Positions 41,353 to 54,100 of a stretch of 64,000 nt of DNA are shown one piece after another. The stretch is from Mesaphorura yosii. Taxonomy: Eukaryota > Arthropoda > Collembola > Poduromorpha > Tullbergiidae. The notes beneath the pieces are model-generated. The model worked only from the letters and a program-made list of their open reading frames with translations. It was not told where the DNA came from and ran no database searches. The position numbers and the translations under genes are program-made. The stretch's first letter is position 1, and every line of letters begins with the position of its first letter. The stretch spans positions 1 to 64,000 of the forward strand of contig WIXG01000134.1 in the NCBI GenBank assembly GCA_009869945.1, in the 5' to 3' direction.

Positions 41353-41531
41353 TCATTTCCATTGCAGTGCATGCATTTCGTTCGTAGTTGGAGACGTCCA
41401 CTCAAGAAGGTCACTGGAGATTAGGCACATTGTTGCAGGTTGCATCCAACATCCAGCTTCCACAAGCCGGTTCTGGTTCTTCACCTCAACTGAATACAAG
41501 AATCCTTTCTGCATACACCTGAAACTGGAAT
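41353..41531 (-). CDS. Possible terminal exon, unknown Cys-containing protein
   Basis: A minus-strand frame opens after a CTTCTTCAG acceptor and reads FRCMQKGFLYSVEVKNQNRL followed by VEAGCWMQPATMCLISSDLL. It stops at 41353, and AATAAA lies about 25 nt beyond (near 41323-41328). The Cys spacing and the GCW triplet loosely recall the extracellular three-finger domain of TGF-beta superfamily type II receptors. The second half of that domain (the CCC...C-N end) is absent, so this is only a resemblance. The plus strand across the same bases is also open and coding-like (see the overlapping entry). Only one of the two, or neither, is likely real. Confidence 0.2.
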
Positions 41532-41638
41532 CTGAAGAAGCAACTGATGTCTTGCCATGCACTCATAATTCCACTGGACTCAGGCAGACAGTGGCTTCAT
41601 CGAAGAGGAATCCCAAGAAGTTGATAAAAAAAGGTTAA
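41369..41638 (+). CDS. Possible plus-strand exon overlapping the minus-strand candidate
   Basis: After a good acceptor (CATTTCCATTGCAG, ending at 41368) the plus strand is open for about 89 codons. It includes EIRHIVAGCIQHPASTSRFW and FFTSTEYKNPFCIHLKLESE and ends in a Lys-rich tail and TAA. The whole frame is open from about 41294 but has no ATG, so it would have to be an internal or terminal exon. No family recognised. It competes with the minus-strand reading of the same bases. Confidence 0.2.
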   Translation, partial: ACISFVVGDVHSRRSLEIRHIVAGCIQHPASTSRFWFFTSTEYKNPFCIHLKLESEEATDVLPCTHNSTGLRQTVASSKRNPKKLIKKG

Positions 41639-41790
41639 TAGGAAGAATCAAGTTTTAACAAACATGTAAATACACTTGAAACAAAGGGAATTGTAAAAGA
41701 GGAATTCGCATCGACGTGCACAATCCACACACGTGGACTCCAAAAAACAAACAACGACAGTGCAACTTTAACTGCAACAATTCAACACAC

Positions 41791-41894
41791 CTGCTCTTTG
41801 CTCTTGTGTTTATGGACTTGGACTACTACACCGCGTGATTTCATTCGGCATTCGCAGAATTCGTGGAGCTCGTGTGATTTTTCGCTTTCAGTTG
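41791..41894 (-). CDS. Possible internal exon, unknown
   Basis: A 104-nt minus-strand segment bounded by TTCTTTTCAG and a GTGTGT donor. It is fully open in one phase (TESEKSHELHEFCECRMKSR, then GVVVQVHKHKSKEQ). It lies upstream, on the same strand, of the 41353-41531 candidate, but its phase 0 end does not join that exon's best acceptor. An unseen exon or an error in one model would be needed. Confidence 0.2.
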
Positions 41895-42199
41895 CTGAAA
41901 AGAAGCTGGCTTACATCTTAATAAATTCAATTTTTGTGAAAGTCAATACAAAATCGTAGCATTCTTGTCATTGCTCGAAGATTGGACTCCGAAAGTATTA
42001 CCGGCGCAATCCGAACGACCAACTGTTCGTGAACAAGGTACGTTATACTCTTTTCAATTTAGCGAACTAGCGGCGTCTGTTGTGCTTCCTGAGCAGTCAT
42101 CAATTTGTCCCGAATTGTGGTCAGCATCGGTAGTCAGTCACGTCGGCTGATCGTGAACTACACGAAGCGAAGCCAGGAGTCAGGCCAGAAATACCTACT

Positions 42200-45100
42200 T
42201 TAATATGCTTACTTTATTTACTTAACCATCATACGAGAGGACGATGCTAATTGTCAGGAACACGGAAAATCTCACTTAAATTGAAACAGAGCATAAAAAG
42301 GGAATTATAAAATTGAGTAATCACGTCATAAAAACTCAGGTTCTCAATTTCTCAGTTAACTGAAATTGGCTAATTGACTTTGAAATGCTAATTGGCTGCT
42401 AATCGTATTTACACACATTAGCCATATCTGCTGTTGTACTCGCGATGCAATTTTGACGTGTTCATGCAAACTCGCTGCGGACATTGGCGACATAAATCAT
42501 GGACATGGATCGAGGATAAGAATTCACGAGTTTTGCCATTTCAAAGTTTTTGCCATTTCCAAATGATTTATAACGTTTCAGTCGAGTGGATCATGGAATG
42601 AATCTTCTGCATGCCGTGGCCGCGTCGTACCAGTGTATACTCTTCGTTTGTTTTTGGCTTCATTGTACGCGAGTCGCGCGTGAATGAAGCTGAGTTGAAG
42701 GTTTCTGCAAACATTGTGGGTATTATTATTAGAGGATTAACTCATTAAATTATACGATTGTCTGAAGGTCAGACGGCTGAGAGAATTTTTTATTGCACGC
42801 TTTCATTTTTATCATACAATGATTATAAGCGCAGTCTGCCGTAATTGCAATTCTATTGCCTGGCCTGGCCTGGTCAGGCTCTATGAGAAATGAGAATACT
42901 TACGCTTTACGCAAACAGGCAGACATGCACCGCAATGTCACACACAAATGACAAAAAATACTGCTGATTCTCATATCTGGGATCCAAAATGCAAGAAGTC
43001 TGATAATGATGCCAGGACATGAACGCTCTGGCAGAGCACTGGTATTCTTCTGTATGAACTTTTGGCTGTTCTCTGCTAATGTAAATCTGTGCGCGTACAG
43101 AATTACGAAATTTTTGCATTAAAATCAGTTTCAGAGCTATGCAATGCAAGAATGTACTCTTAAAATGATAATCTTCCCCAAGCGAATTTCCCCATAAATA
43201 TTCTTTCACCATGCGGTCTCGGATTTCTCATTCAAACATTTTTATAAATGTGTTCATCCTCAATTGGACGCTTGTACAGTCAGGTGGGAAAAAATCCAAC
43301 GTTAAACGTACGGTTGACAATTAATATTAATGGTCAAAAATGTTTGCATTTCTGAAAACATGACACATACACGAAGTTATTACGTGTGTTCCTATGTACA
43401 GTTCATTTAATAAGGGTCTGGCAGATGACAATAAAGCACAAGGCAGACAAATGCATTTATCAAATGTTTGCCTGAAGGTGAGATTAATTAATTTATTGCT
43501 CCAGGCTTCAGGCTTTGCTTGAAATAAACCCAGTACCATCGATTGTCAACTTAAGTTAAAAGGTATGTATGTTAACGTTTTCGAATGAGAGGAATTGGCT
43601 TTTTGATTTCGCATTTCGCATCTGAAGCTTCTTACAGTTCCTTAGCCATTAGCCTTTGAATCAATCAAACTTTAGGTTGCCTTGATTATTCGGGGAGTTT
43701 TTACCAAGCCCGAGCCCGGTTCAGAATCCAAATTCCTCCTTGTAACTGTTTATTCAAAGTAAGTCAGACAAAAGGCGAAGGAAACAAATCAATTCATAGT
43801 GCATGCATTCTGCATATTCGGAGTTAATTGAAAAGAAACAAACAGAAGGCTCTCGAGAGTCTGCCGTAATGGTATCAATTAGCCAGATTGCATTTGTTCA
43901 AATATGGAATTATTCGCAATCATAATATTAATGATGTGCTAGACGGACATGTTTTTTGTTTGGGATTGAAAAAATTAATAATACACTTGTCATGTTTTAC
44001 GTCTCTTGTCTTAATAAGAACAAAACCAAATGCCAAATCACAATCAACTCCGGTTCCGTTATATTCAATTTGGTCTGGTCATTCATTGTGTCTGTGCTGT
44101 GTTGTGAATTCCATTATGTCAGACATTCTCACCTTATTAGTGAATGCCCATATTCACCTCCGTTCACAAAACATTGGACCTTGTTAGGTGGACAGGTGCT
44201 TTAGTGCCTTGGCTTAACTAACACACAGCTCGAAACTGTGAATATGGATCTCTGCACAGAATCGAAAATCCGTTACTTTCTGCCATAAATAATAATCAGG
44301 AGGTTTGCTCCTGGGCTAAAACTTCAACCAATCTCAAAATTATTTCCTTTCCAACGTGACCGAGAAAGTCTTGAACAAAAATGTTAATGATGTTCTCGAA
44401 AGTAATTGAAAATGTTGATAAAATGGGAAGGTTTTGTTTGCGCCGCGCTTATGCGTATAGATTTCTTAAAATTGGAAATTTTAATTAAAGTTTCTTGGCT
44501 AACGAAGTGAACTCGCGTTCAGAAGTTGGGAATCTGTGCGAGATGAGATGAGATGTTTGGATCTTCGCTCGTCTGGAGGTCAAAGTCAAGGTAGGAACGT
44601 CAGGTTCTTAACCAATAAGCGTACAATAAAGACTATGTGTGGTATACAGAATGCATATAAATAAAATTCACAGAGAATTGTGTAAGTAATTTTATTCTCA
44701 GGCCGGTGCACACCTTAATCATGTACAAGTTTTAATCATACCACTCATATGAGTATCATCTCTAACCATACCTTTCATACGGTACATTAACTCGGGCTAA
44801 AAACTGGCAAGCAAGAGGGAGGTAGGGTTGAAAGTGAAATATTAGCCTTTTGAGGCAGGCAGTTGTAGTTGCACATTGCATAAAAATAGAAAAGAAAAGA
44901 CCGACTTGGGCTTTACGGTTTCCTTTTGGTTCTTCTCTTTTCCTGTGATCCATATTAAAAAGTCCTGCTTTCCCAGATCACAAGTTCAGATTACACAAAA
45001 TGAGTCACAAAGCTACATATTTGGGGAAGAAATGATAGATCTGAGAGGACGACTCATTTGTCTGCTTTCTGAATTCAGCCTGCTTCGTGGAAGTCGACGT

Positions 45101-48100
45101 CATGTGCTACCGAATTCAGCTCTCGCATGCTCTAGTTAATTTATCTTTGTACTCACTCTTGTTCTTGGCATCGTAGCGACTGAGACGGTATTTAATCAGA
45201 ATGACGAACTCTTTATCTGTCATCCGAAATATGCACTCAGGTTTTCTGAGCCAAGTTTACATGGTTTTCCAATTTGGACGACCAACCCGCCGTCAGTCCA
45301 CCGCCGTCCAAGCAGCATGTGTGTGGGAAAATTCTTTAGGAGAAGGAGTGCGACGCGAGAATTTACAAATACGGAGAATTAAAAAAGGAATGAAAAAGCT
45401 TAGATTAGTTTGATGCATAGTTTTGGATCGAATATGTGACATTTTTCTGGTTTGTCGCTCTGCCCTCTTGTCTCTCTTTCCCTTTGAGGAAAGAAGGAAT
45501 AAGCAAAGGCCACAAATCGTACATGTTGTTGAATTCCTCTGAGAAATCGTACGTACACAGACTGTCATTCGTCACAATCAAGACGAGTAAGTCCAACCTT
45601 TCCGTCATGTCGCATCGACTCGACTCAACCTGACTTTGGACTGTTTCGTTATCTATTTATTTCCTTTTTATGAAATTGTATTATGAACCAATCATGTGTC
45701 AACCACTCTACTTGTCACACGTTGACGCGATGTACCGCAACAAAAATTGCAGGTACGGAACGAATGACAAGTTTCGTCTGCAATGAATTAAACAAAGATT
45801 CAGAGATTCTTTTGTGCCGTGAACCTGCTAACTTTGATGGATGTACAGGCGAGAGGTGAAATTACAAGTAACAGATGCAATATCGAAGCAACTTTCTTTC
45901 ATCTCATTTTTGGCTTTCAATCAAAGTCTTCACTCAGGTCTTGTATTCTGTTATTCTCGACCCTGAACTTGAAATTAATTCATGTCCCTCAAATAGCACG
46001 ACGCACGCATGGCATGTTGGCAAACTTCAAGGCATAAGCAAGAATTTAAATTAGTTTGACCTTTGGCACGAATTTCCAACGGCAAGCGGCGAATCTGTGT
46101 TAAAACTAAACACGCGCTTACTGCTGTCAGATTTCTACACATTTTAATTGTGACATGACCTTGCAAGAATCTGAAGCAAACAAATAAGCCATCCAAGGCA
46201 CAATTACCCAAATTCTAGTGAATGCAGTGTTTATGAATGAATCATGGGACAGGAAATCCTGCACGATGAGCTGCTCCGTAGGAATTTGAAATTTCATTCA
46301 AAACTTTGCGTTTTTAGGAAGAAAGGAGAATGCCATTGCTACGTGTCTGGCCTACCTGAAATCGCGAACTCGAAATCAGTAAATCATCGGTGCACAGCAC
46401 AATTTACAAAATTACACAGAATTCCTTCTTGAGCACAAATGTTTATTCCTCGTGCACTATGTCATTATTTTAATAAATCATTTTCTGTGCTGTTAATTGA
46501 GCAAATGATTGAGAATTCATTTTGTTCTTGCAAACATTGTTTTCAGGTAGAAAATTAAGAGGTTCATGTTTCGTGTTTTACTTGACTTATCGATGTCTGG
46601 TCTGCGATTTCTTTGCGTGATACACATTTCGTTTTTGCGATGTAGACCAAGAATCTCAGTCAAGACACATTTGTGAATTCAAGAAATCTACCCCAGCGTC
46701 TAAAGCACCTTATGAATGATTCGAATAACACGCTCAAATTTACTTAAACCTGATGCCGTACAAATGCACCAAACACAAGCTGAATCCATGAAATTATCCG
46801 CATGCTGAATGAATGCACGAGTGCGCCAGGATCGTTTGTCAATTATAATGGCCGTTGCTGAAATTAATTTCTTTCCCTTACCAAAGCACGGATAAACACG
46901 CAGACGAGCACTTTTGCCCAATTGCGATTTATGGCTCATCTCTCACCAATGATTCAAGCCAGCCTTAATTCTTCAGGAAGACGGTGCACAATATTTCTTG
47001 TCCGAGCCCAAGCTCAAGCCAACGTCAAGCTTCTATTCTATGAACCTCACTGCTGCTGCCTCTTACGTTACTTTTACCATAATTATTATAATAATGTGAA
47101 ACCCATTCCTCCTACAAACTGCAGCAGCAGCGCTGATTTATTACTTACAAATTCTTAAATGTGAAAAAGCACGAGGTTCATTCTTGTTAGGTGCAAAGGG
47201 CAGCATCGTGGATCGTAGATTGGAAAATGAGCGTCCTGAAGAAGCCAAACCAAGCACACAAACTGAGTCGTACTTGGTAGTCAAAGAATAGAAATTCCTC
47301 CGACACGGACACTTGTAACATGTTGCATGGGCTCGCCGGTGTATTTTCCCGAAAAATATGAAATATAGAGGGTCATTACGATTTGCATAAGAAAAGGAAT
47401 AAAATTATGATTTCATGCATATACTGTTGTTGCGAATAGTGAATATAAATACGCCACGCATGCGCCTTCGCAGAAACGCGAAGGAATGTCTATTCATGTC
47501 GTGTCGGGCTTTCGTCTTAGCTGCGGCGGTGCGAGCGCGAGCCAAAATATACGCAACCATTAATTCGTCTGTCCGGTATACGAATTTTTATAAATAATCT
47601 GCATAATTGTTTTAAATTCCCGCAACCGTGTATTATTATCTTGTTCCTCTTGGCATGTGCATGAACATGAACATGGCGAATCATGGAAAGATTCCTCGAG
47701 TGGCTCAGGCTCAGAAATTGATTAGCACGAGCGAGAGTACGGCCGATACTGCATGTGCATTGAGGAATTTGGGGTTGATTGCTATTGCTTTGGCTTGTAA
47801 TGATCGAAATTTCGCTGAGGAAATTATGTTCACTGATCATGCGATGCAATCATGTTTTCGTGGCCATGCGGACTGCCCAGTAGAGCTCACAGGTCTGAGG
47901 GCTTGGCAAGCCAAAGGATTTTTTACGCCGGTGAGAACGCATTTAGAGAAATGAAACACAGAAATGCGAGGCGTTCCTCGCTTTAGCATTCGATTTGGTT
48001 TGCACCTGAAAATCAGAATTAGTGACGCTTTTTGAAACCGAGGATCCGTGCTCTTCTAGGCCGAGCCTTTTCCGCGGCTTGAGTCATTGTGTTTGTTGAC

Positions 48101-51100
48101 ACCTGTCGCCAATAAGTTTCATTCATGACATGTGTCACGAGTCTGGAGAAGATGAAACCCGCCGAGCCTTCACGGGGCATGGCACTTCACGTACAATATA
48201 GAAAATGAAATTACAGGTGCATAAACCGGAGAAAATTGGCTGAAACTGAACCCAAGCGCGCTAAAGCACTACCGAACGTAATTGCAATAACAATTTAGCC
48301 TACATTCGTGTATTGCACGAGTGCATCACGTAATTACATGCTGCATCTGCAACAATGTAGAATGCTCGCCTCAATTTTCCGAATCTCCACGCTGCACCGA
48401 ACGCTAACGCACGTCCACGTGAATGTGAATTCTCTGCGTGCGAGTGCAGAGTGCACTTGTGCACGCCTGATGCGGAGCCCAAGAATGACCCGGCAGATAG
48501 TTCAATGCCAAGGTTATAAAAAAGCAAACCAAAAAAAGAATTTCAAAATCATACGAATAATGAACCTCAACGTCCGCGTTTGTTCGTCTTGTACGCACTT
48601 CTTCCTACAATTCTCAAATATCTTGGGTTATATTTACGATTATTACATGTTTTCTGTGTTGCTTCTCGCAGCGCGATTGCAATGCATGTCGACCGAAATG
48701 AAGTGAAGCCACAGATTTTCTCAGGTACGCGCATACAAACGTAAAAACGAACTTTCAAATCTCTTCAATCTCTTGCTCGTGGACTGCCACAAAAAATGAT
48801 CATTTCACGTGAACCTTTTCTCTCTGTGCGCAGTCTTGTCCGCAGTGCGATGTGTATTTCTTGCATTTGCGTTGAGTTGAGCTTCACTAATTAATTCGTA
48901 TCGTATCTGCATTTGCTCTGTCCGCCTGCGCCTGCATCGTGCCTGCCGTTCTTTGTGCTGTGCTACTTCTTCAGCATCAGCACTACCATGTCATACCATG
49001 CAACAGTGTTAGCATTTAGCATGGGCATTTATAATGAGAACGGTTAAGTGCAGGCAATAAATTACAAAAAAATGATATTCACTTGTTTTTCTGAACCTCA
49101 CACGGTATCTTAATGATCTCAAAATTGCCCACCATAGGTCATTTGCTAGAAACATCATTCATACGCTCCATTCAGCCTCATTCTTGGCGTAGAATTTGTA
49201 CTAGCTAGGAAATGGAAGCAGAAAAGGCGAGTCTCTTCAGACGCTGCAAATATACGAGTGCAAATGAATCCACTAAAAACTGACTAGCCTGCTAATCTTT
49301 GCTTGCAATACATAGGTTTTGAACTGAAATCAGAAATTCCAAAAGGCTTCTTCCATCTGCAGCTGCCGCCCCGTAGCAAGCGACAGGAAAAAGCAAAGAT
49401 TTGATCAACCAAATGAAGCATTTATCGCCAAGATGCAATAATAAAAACGTTTGACAGGTAAAAATATATTTCATTTGCACACACAATTGCTTGCATAAGC
49501 GATTATGCTTTTAACTGATCTTTTCTCGAATAAAGTACATATTTGGCTTTTAACTGCCTCACATCGTGCGCAGCACAGTGCGTAACTCCGCTCTTGTATA
49601 TTTATAAAGTCTCATCTTCCTTTTTCACATTTTCACGGTATACTAACGGAGCTGCGCGCAGACGGGCGAAAGCAGAGAACAGAAAATAGCATCTTTAGGC
49701 ACGATTGGTGGTCAAAGGTTCAACGACTCTGTGTCGTGCTTCTTTTGAACGATAATGATAATCTAAAGAGGAAGACAGTTGTAAAGTCTCAAATGATATT
49801 CCAATTCAGTGCGAAGCACAGTACGTGAAACTCGTGCAGAACGCAGCATTTGCAGAACTGAGCGTTGCGTTATGAAGCGTTAAATTGGCATTGGCTGGCG
49901 AAAACTGTAAATGTTAAATTATGAGTTTTGTTCTGTTCAACTCGGACCGAGTGTCCCATCCGAACCAAGTGCGTGGCAAATGAACTCTGCCTCATCTTGT
50001 CGTATTCGCGTTGCGTTGCGTGTTTTTGAGTATTAGTGATATATATTTCATTATTATCATTATTAAAACAGAATATAATTTAATGCATTCCATTAAAGCT
50101 GAGGGTATTCTTGTACGGTTTGCAACAGCAATCATTTCCTCTGCCCGTCCGTCTGCTCCGAGTCTTCGTCTTCTGTTCAATCACACGCAAAGTATATGTT
50201 ACACAAAAAATATAATTCCGTAATGGACAATAAAAATGTAAAGTAAGTGCCTCTGAGGTGCAATTTCTCGACACGCCCTTTTCAGAGTCTTCTTGAAATG
50301 ATTTGGCTATCGCTGCTTGCAATCTCCCAGTTCACTTCTCATTACTCGTGGGCCCCTCACGAGAGAATCGTTCCATTTCGACAGTCTACCTCAGCATTTA
50401 GCGTTTCCACCATAATATCCGAAACATATTCTGCTGTTAGGCGCTGGCTGTCTGTCTTTGCGAATATAGTCAGGTTGACGACGGAACTTATCTGACCTCA
50501 GCAAAAGAGTCTCTGACGTAATGAACAAAATGTAAATGGCTGGTAAAGGATCAATCTTGGTGTGGCCAGCGCCTGTGCCAGTACATTGACAACTTCAGAA
50601 TTGTATCATGTACTCTTCAGTTTTGATTGATTAGCGCCATGACTGCTGCGTTGTTCTTTTAAAGTTTTATAGCCACTCCGAACGACCTTACATATCATGC
50701 GAAGTGCTACCATTTTAAGAATTGCTTAATTCCACCCTGGCATGTTGGCAACCCTGTCTCAAATGCGGATTACGGTACTTTATGTAGTGTGGACGTGTGG
50801 TCGCGTCTTGCGTCCTCTTTCCTCTGCTTGACATTCGCACTTGGCAGCGGCAACAATACCGGAAAATATTAAAGCAAGTCAACTAAGGCGTTTACAGGCC
50901 ACAACGATAAAATCTCTAACACTAGAAGAAAATATCCTTAAAACTCTAAACTCTTTGTACGGATTAAAAAATATACTTCCATTGGCGTGGCCGTGGCTAA
51001 GAACGGAGTCAAGTCAAGCCCAACCAAGCAAGATGAGATTAAACTGACGTAATTTTATACTTTTTCGTGATTTCCATCTCAGGCTTATAAAATTATTATT

Positions 51101-54100
51101 ATAATGCTTTTATTGCATGGCAATTTACCATCCGTCTCGGCGTAGTTGAGGTTCCATACGTCCTGCAACCTCTTCGTCTTATCTTTGCCTCGAAGCGTCC
51201 AGACTCCGCTCCAGCGCAGCGCAGTGCAATGCTAATCTCAGTTCTGAATCACAAACGTAACAATCGCATGAATGTAACACAATCTCACACTCTACCCGTA
51301 CGTCTGCAATGTAATGCGCATGGCACATCCAAATTGGGTAGAAAATATAAAAATTCAGTGTCCCACACTTCCACACTTTCGTTGGAAAAAATTGACGAAG
51401 GTTCCGAGTCGGCACTGAGTTCGTGGTCCTCCTTTGTTGGCCTTGCCTGGCCGTCCATTCAAAGAGCATTACAGTACAACATATATGAGTGAAGGGATCA
51501 TGAAGTAATTACAATGATAAAGGAAAGACTCACCTGTAAAATAAAAATGAAAGGGTTCAAGTTCAAAAGGATTCCACTGCTGTCTGGCTGCTGCGTCTCG
51601 TTCACCCTTGTGATCTCTGCTCTCTGCGTGGACCGGCAGTAGCCTTTTAGTGTGAGAAGGTCCCTCGCTTCGCTAGCTCAGCCGTCGTCCACCGAGCAGC
51701 GCGAAGGGTGGAATGTAAACAGAGTCCACATTTTGCATACTAATTAAGCGCAGGGCAGCGCAGGTTGCTTGAGAAAGATGCTTTTGCGTTAAAAAAAATT
51801 GCGTTTTCACATTTTTAAAAACGGAATTTTTATAAACGATCGCATGATGCGATGATTCATTTGAGTAGCCCGTAGAATGGCAATAAAAATCTCTTTATGC
51901 TTAAGGTAGGATTTTTAATGCGGATTCTTCCCACGGTTTGACCAAAAATTCTTCCAAATTAAAAGCCTGAAGCTGAGCAATGCTGTAAACTTCCCATCAC
52001 GAAGCCCAGGCTTTGTTTTTGTTTCGCAAAAGGTTGCGCCTTTTGCCCACTGCCAATGACGCAGTCCATTTTTGCTTTTTTGCGGCATTCCAGATTTGTC
52101 CTGTCCTGACTGCTGTGCTAGTGCTTTGTGGTCCTCTGACTTTACTGTATTCTGTATTCTTGTACATTGCATTGCATGCTTCTTGGTGTGCCGTCTTCCA
52201 ATCTCATTAGTTTAAATGAGACCAAGTCCAAATTTGGCTTCCCAAAACTTTTAATGAGTCTGCTACGTTGGCTTTGCCTCTCCTTTAATGTGTTTTTTCA
52301 GTTAAGTTATTTAGTGCTTGGTTGAAACAATTTATGTCGAGATTTGTTTGACGGGCAGGAACACACAAATAAAGTGGAGCCGTAAAAAATAAAATGTGTT
52401 TTCATTTTCTAACCAAGCCATTTAAAATTTTATAACATTGTCGGGCAATTTATTGCAAAAGGTCAAGAGCCTAGTTCGTCCAATTTGAACCTCACGGCGC
52501 AGCACAACACCGCACGGCTTCCCCTCAAAGAATGAATGCAGATGAATTTGAATGAATTCTCACATGTAAATTGTAATTAGCCGATTATCTTGATCTCGAT
52601 TGCAATTTCCGAGTATAAAGTTTTATATTCAGGTGGTAAATGAATTCGTTGTCGGAAAAATAATTGGCTGACCTAATCTGAATATGGTTTGAGGAGAGAT
52701 TCGGCGAGGAGGAAGAAATATGCGAAGCGAGGTGCGTTTGATCTCCTTTTCGAATCCGTTAGTAATTTTCGATTTCGGAAGCCCATGATTTATGGCGGTT
52801 CATTAAATGATACGCATCACGATCACAGTGTAGTCCAAGAAAGTTCATCAGTTCATGCATACGGCCGTAAGTTAATGGAAGAAGCACGTAAAACATGACA
52901 TTGAACCATTTCTGATTTAATTCATGTTATTATTCTCACATTCGCGTTCGAGTAGTAATTCGATGAAAGTAGGTTAAGAACAGTTATTCATAATTTTTGC
53001 AAATTGGTACTTGGTGGCCGATGCCGTGATACCGCGAAGGGGACTGATTTGCAAACATTTCCCATTTCTCATGGCATGACACGGCATGCCAGCATAATAA
53101 GATAAATCAAATTACAATAATGATAGCGTTGACCAAGTTTTGGCAAGATAAATACAGCCAGTCATATCAAATGATTGAAGCGGAGTGTGCATGAGTTGCG
53201 TATGTGATACCGCCTAAAGTTAGACACTTACGCAAGCAGCAGCGGCAATGTAATCTAATACAGGTTACAAAGTAGTGGCAAGGTGGACGAGACGAGTCCA
53301 CCAGATGCGAAGCTGGTCTGCTTTTTCTCATCATCATCGAAACCGGAACTGCATTCTGTATAAAGAAGTCGTTATGCAAGAAAGAAAGACGAGGGAGAGA
53401 AAGAAAGATTTCATCGACGCAACAGCTCACAAAGCACAAAGCGACTTGCGAGTTTAATTATTGTTTGCGTACGTACACTGCCTGCCTGTCTGACTGTCCG
53501 TTTCTCGTAGACTGCCGTAGCCCTTCTCGTCCTTTGCATCTCTGCACCACTGTCAAGTGCGATGCGATGCAGCTTGGTGCTTGGCGCTTATGGCAAATCA
53601 GTAGTTCTTGTCAGGTAGTGACAGAATCTCACTTCTGCCAATGCCTCTGCCCTGCCACTCCGACTTGCTTGTCTTGACGCGATGATGATACGTCGTGGTC
53701 GTGTTGCCATTATGTATTATAAATATTTAATGGACGCTTCAATGGCAATGGCAATGGCTGGCAGAAAAAATTCGCCGAGCCAAGAAATTAGGCTTCAGCT
53801 TCAGCGTTTCACGTACGAAGACGCGAAAAAGAACCGTTGCATTTCTGATTCATAATAATCATATTTCTTGCATTATGTTGCTGGCTCCACTCCGCCTCTT
53901 TTATTTGTTTCTAAATGAATTAACCGGTCATTCTACTTTTTCTCCCTCGCTTACACTCAACTTACACCTTGGCACATAAGAATCGCTGCGGCTGAGAAGT
54001 TGGTCGCTTTGTGGTTAAGTACGGCTTTATTACTCACACGGCTGGGTTTTTGCAAGTAATGAATGGCTAAATATTGCAATTATTGCGAGACTCATTATGC

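Larger units (their letters stand above)
41295..42200. other. Exon-dense patch in the gene-poor region
   Basis: For about 900 bp, unusually long open stretches and splice-like signals occur on both strands. These include the candidate exons above and a plus-strand GTACGT donor at 42036, preceded by AACTGTTCGTGAACAAG. One explanation is a non-coding 5' exon and promoter of the downstream plus-strand gene. Another is a small unidentified gene, or a decayed one. The evidence does not separate these. Confidence 0.3.

Noticed and set aside
48308..48706. 132-codon plus-strand frame
   Set aside because: His/Cys-rich, irregular reading typical of translated non-coding DNA. No domain and no poly(A) or splice pattern.
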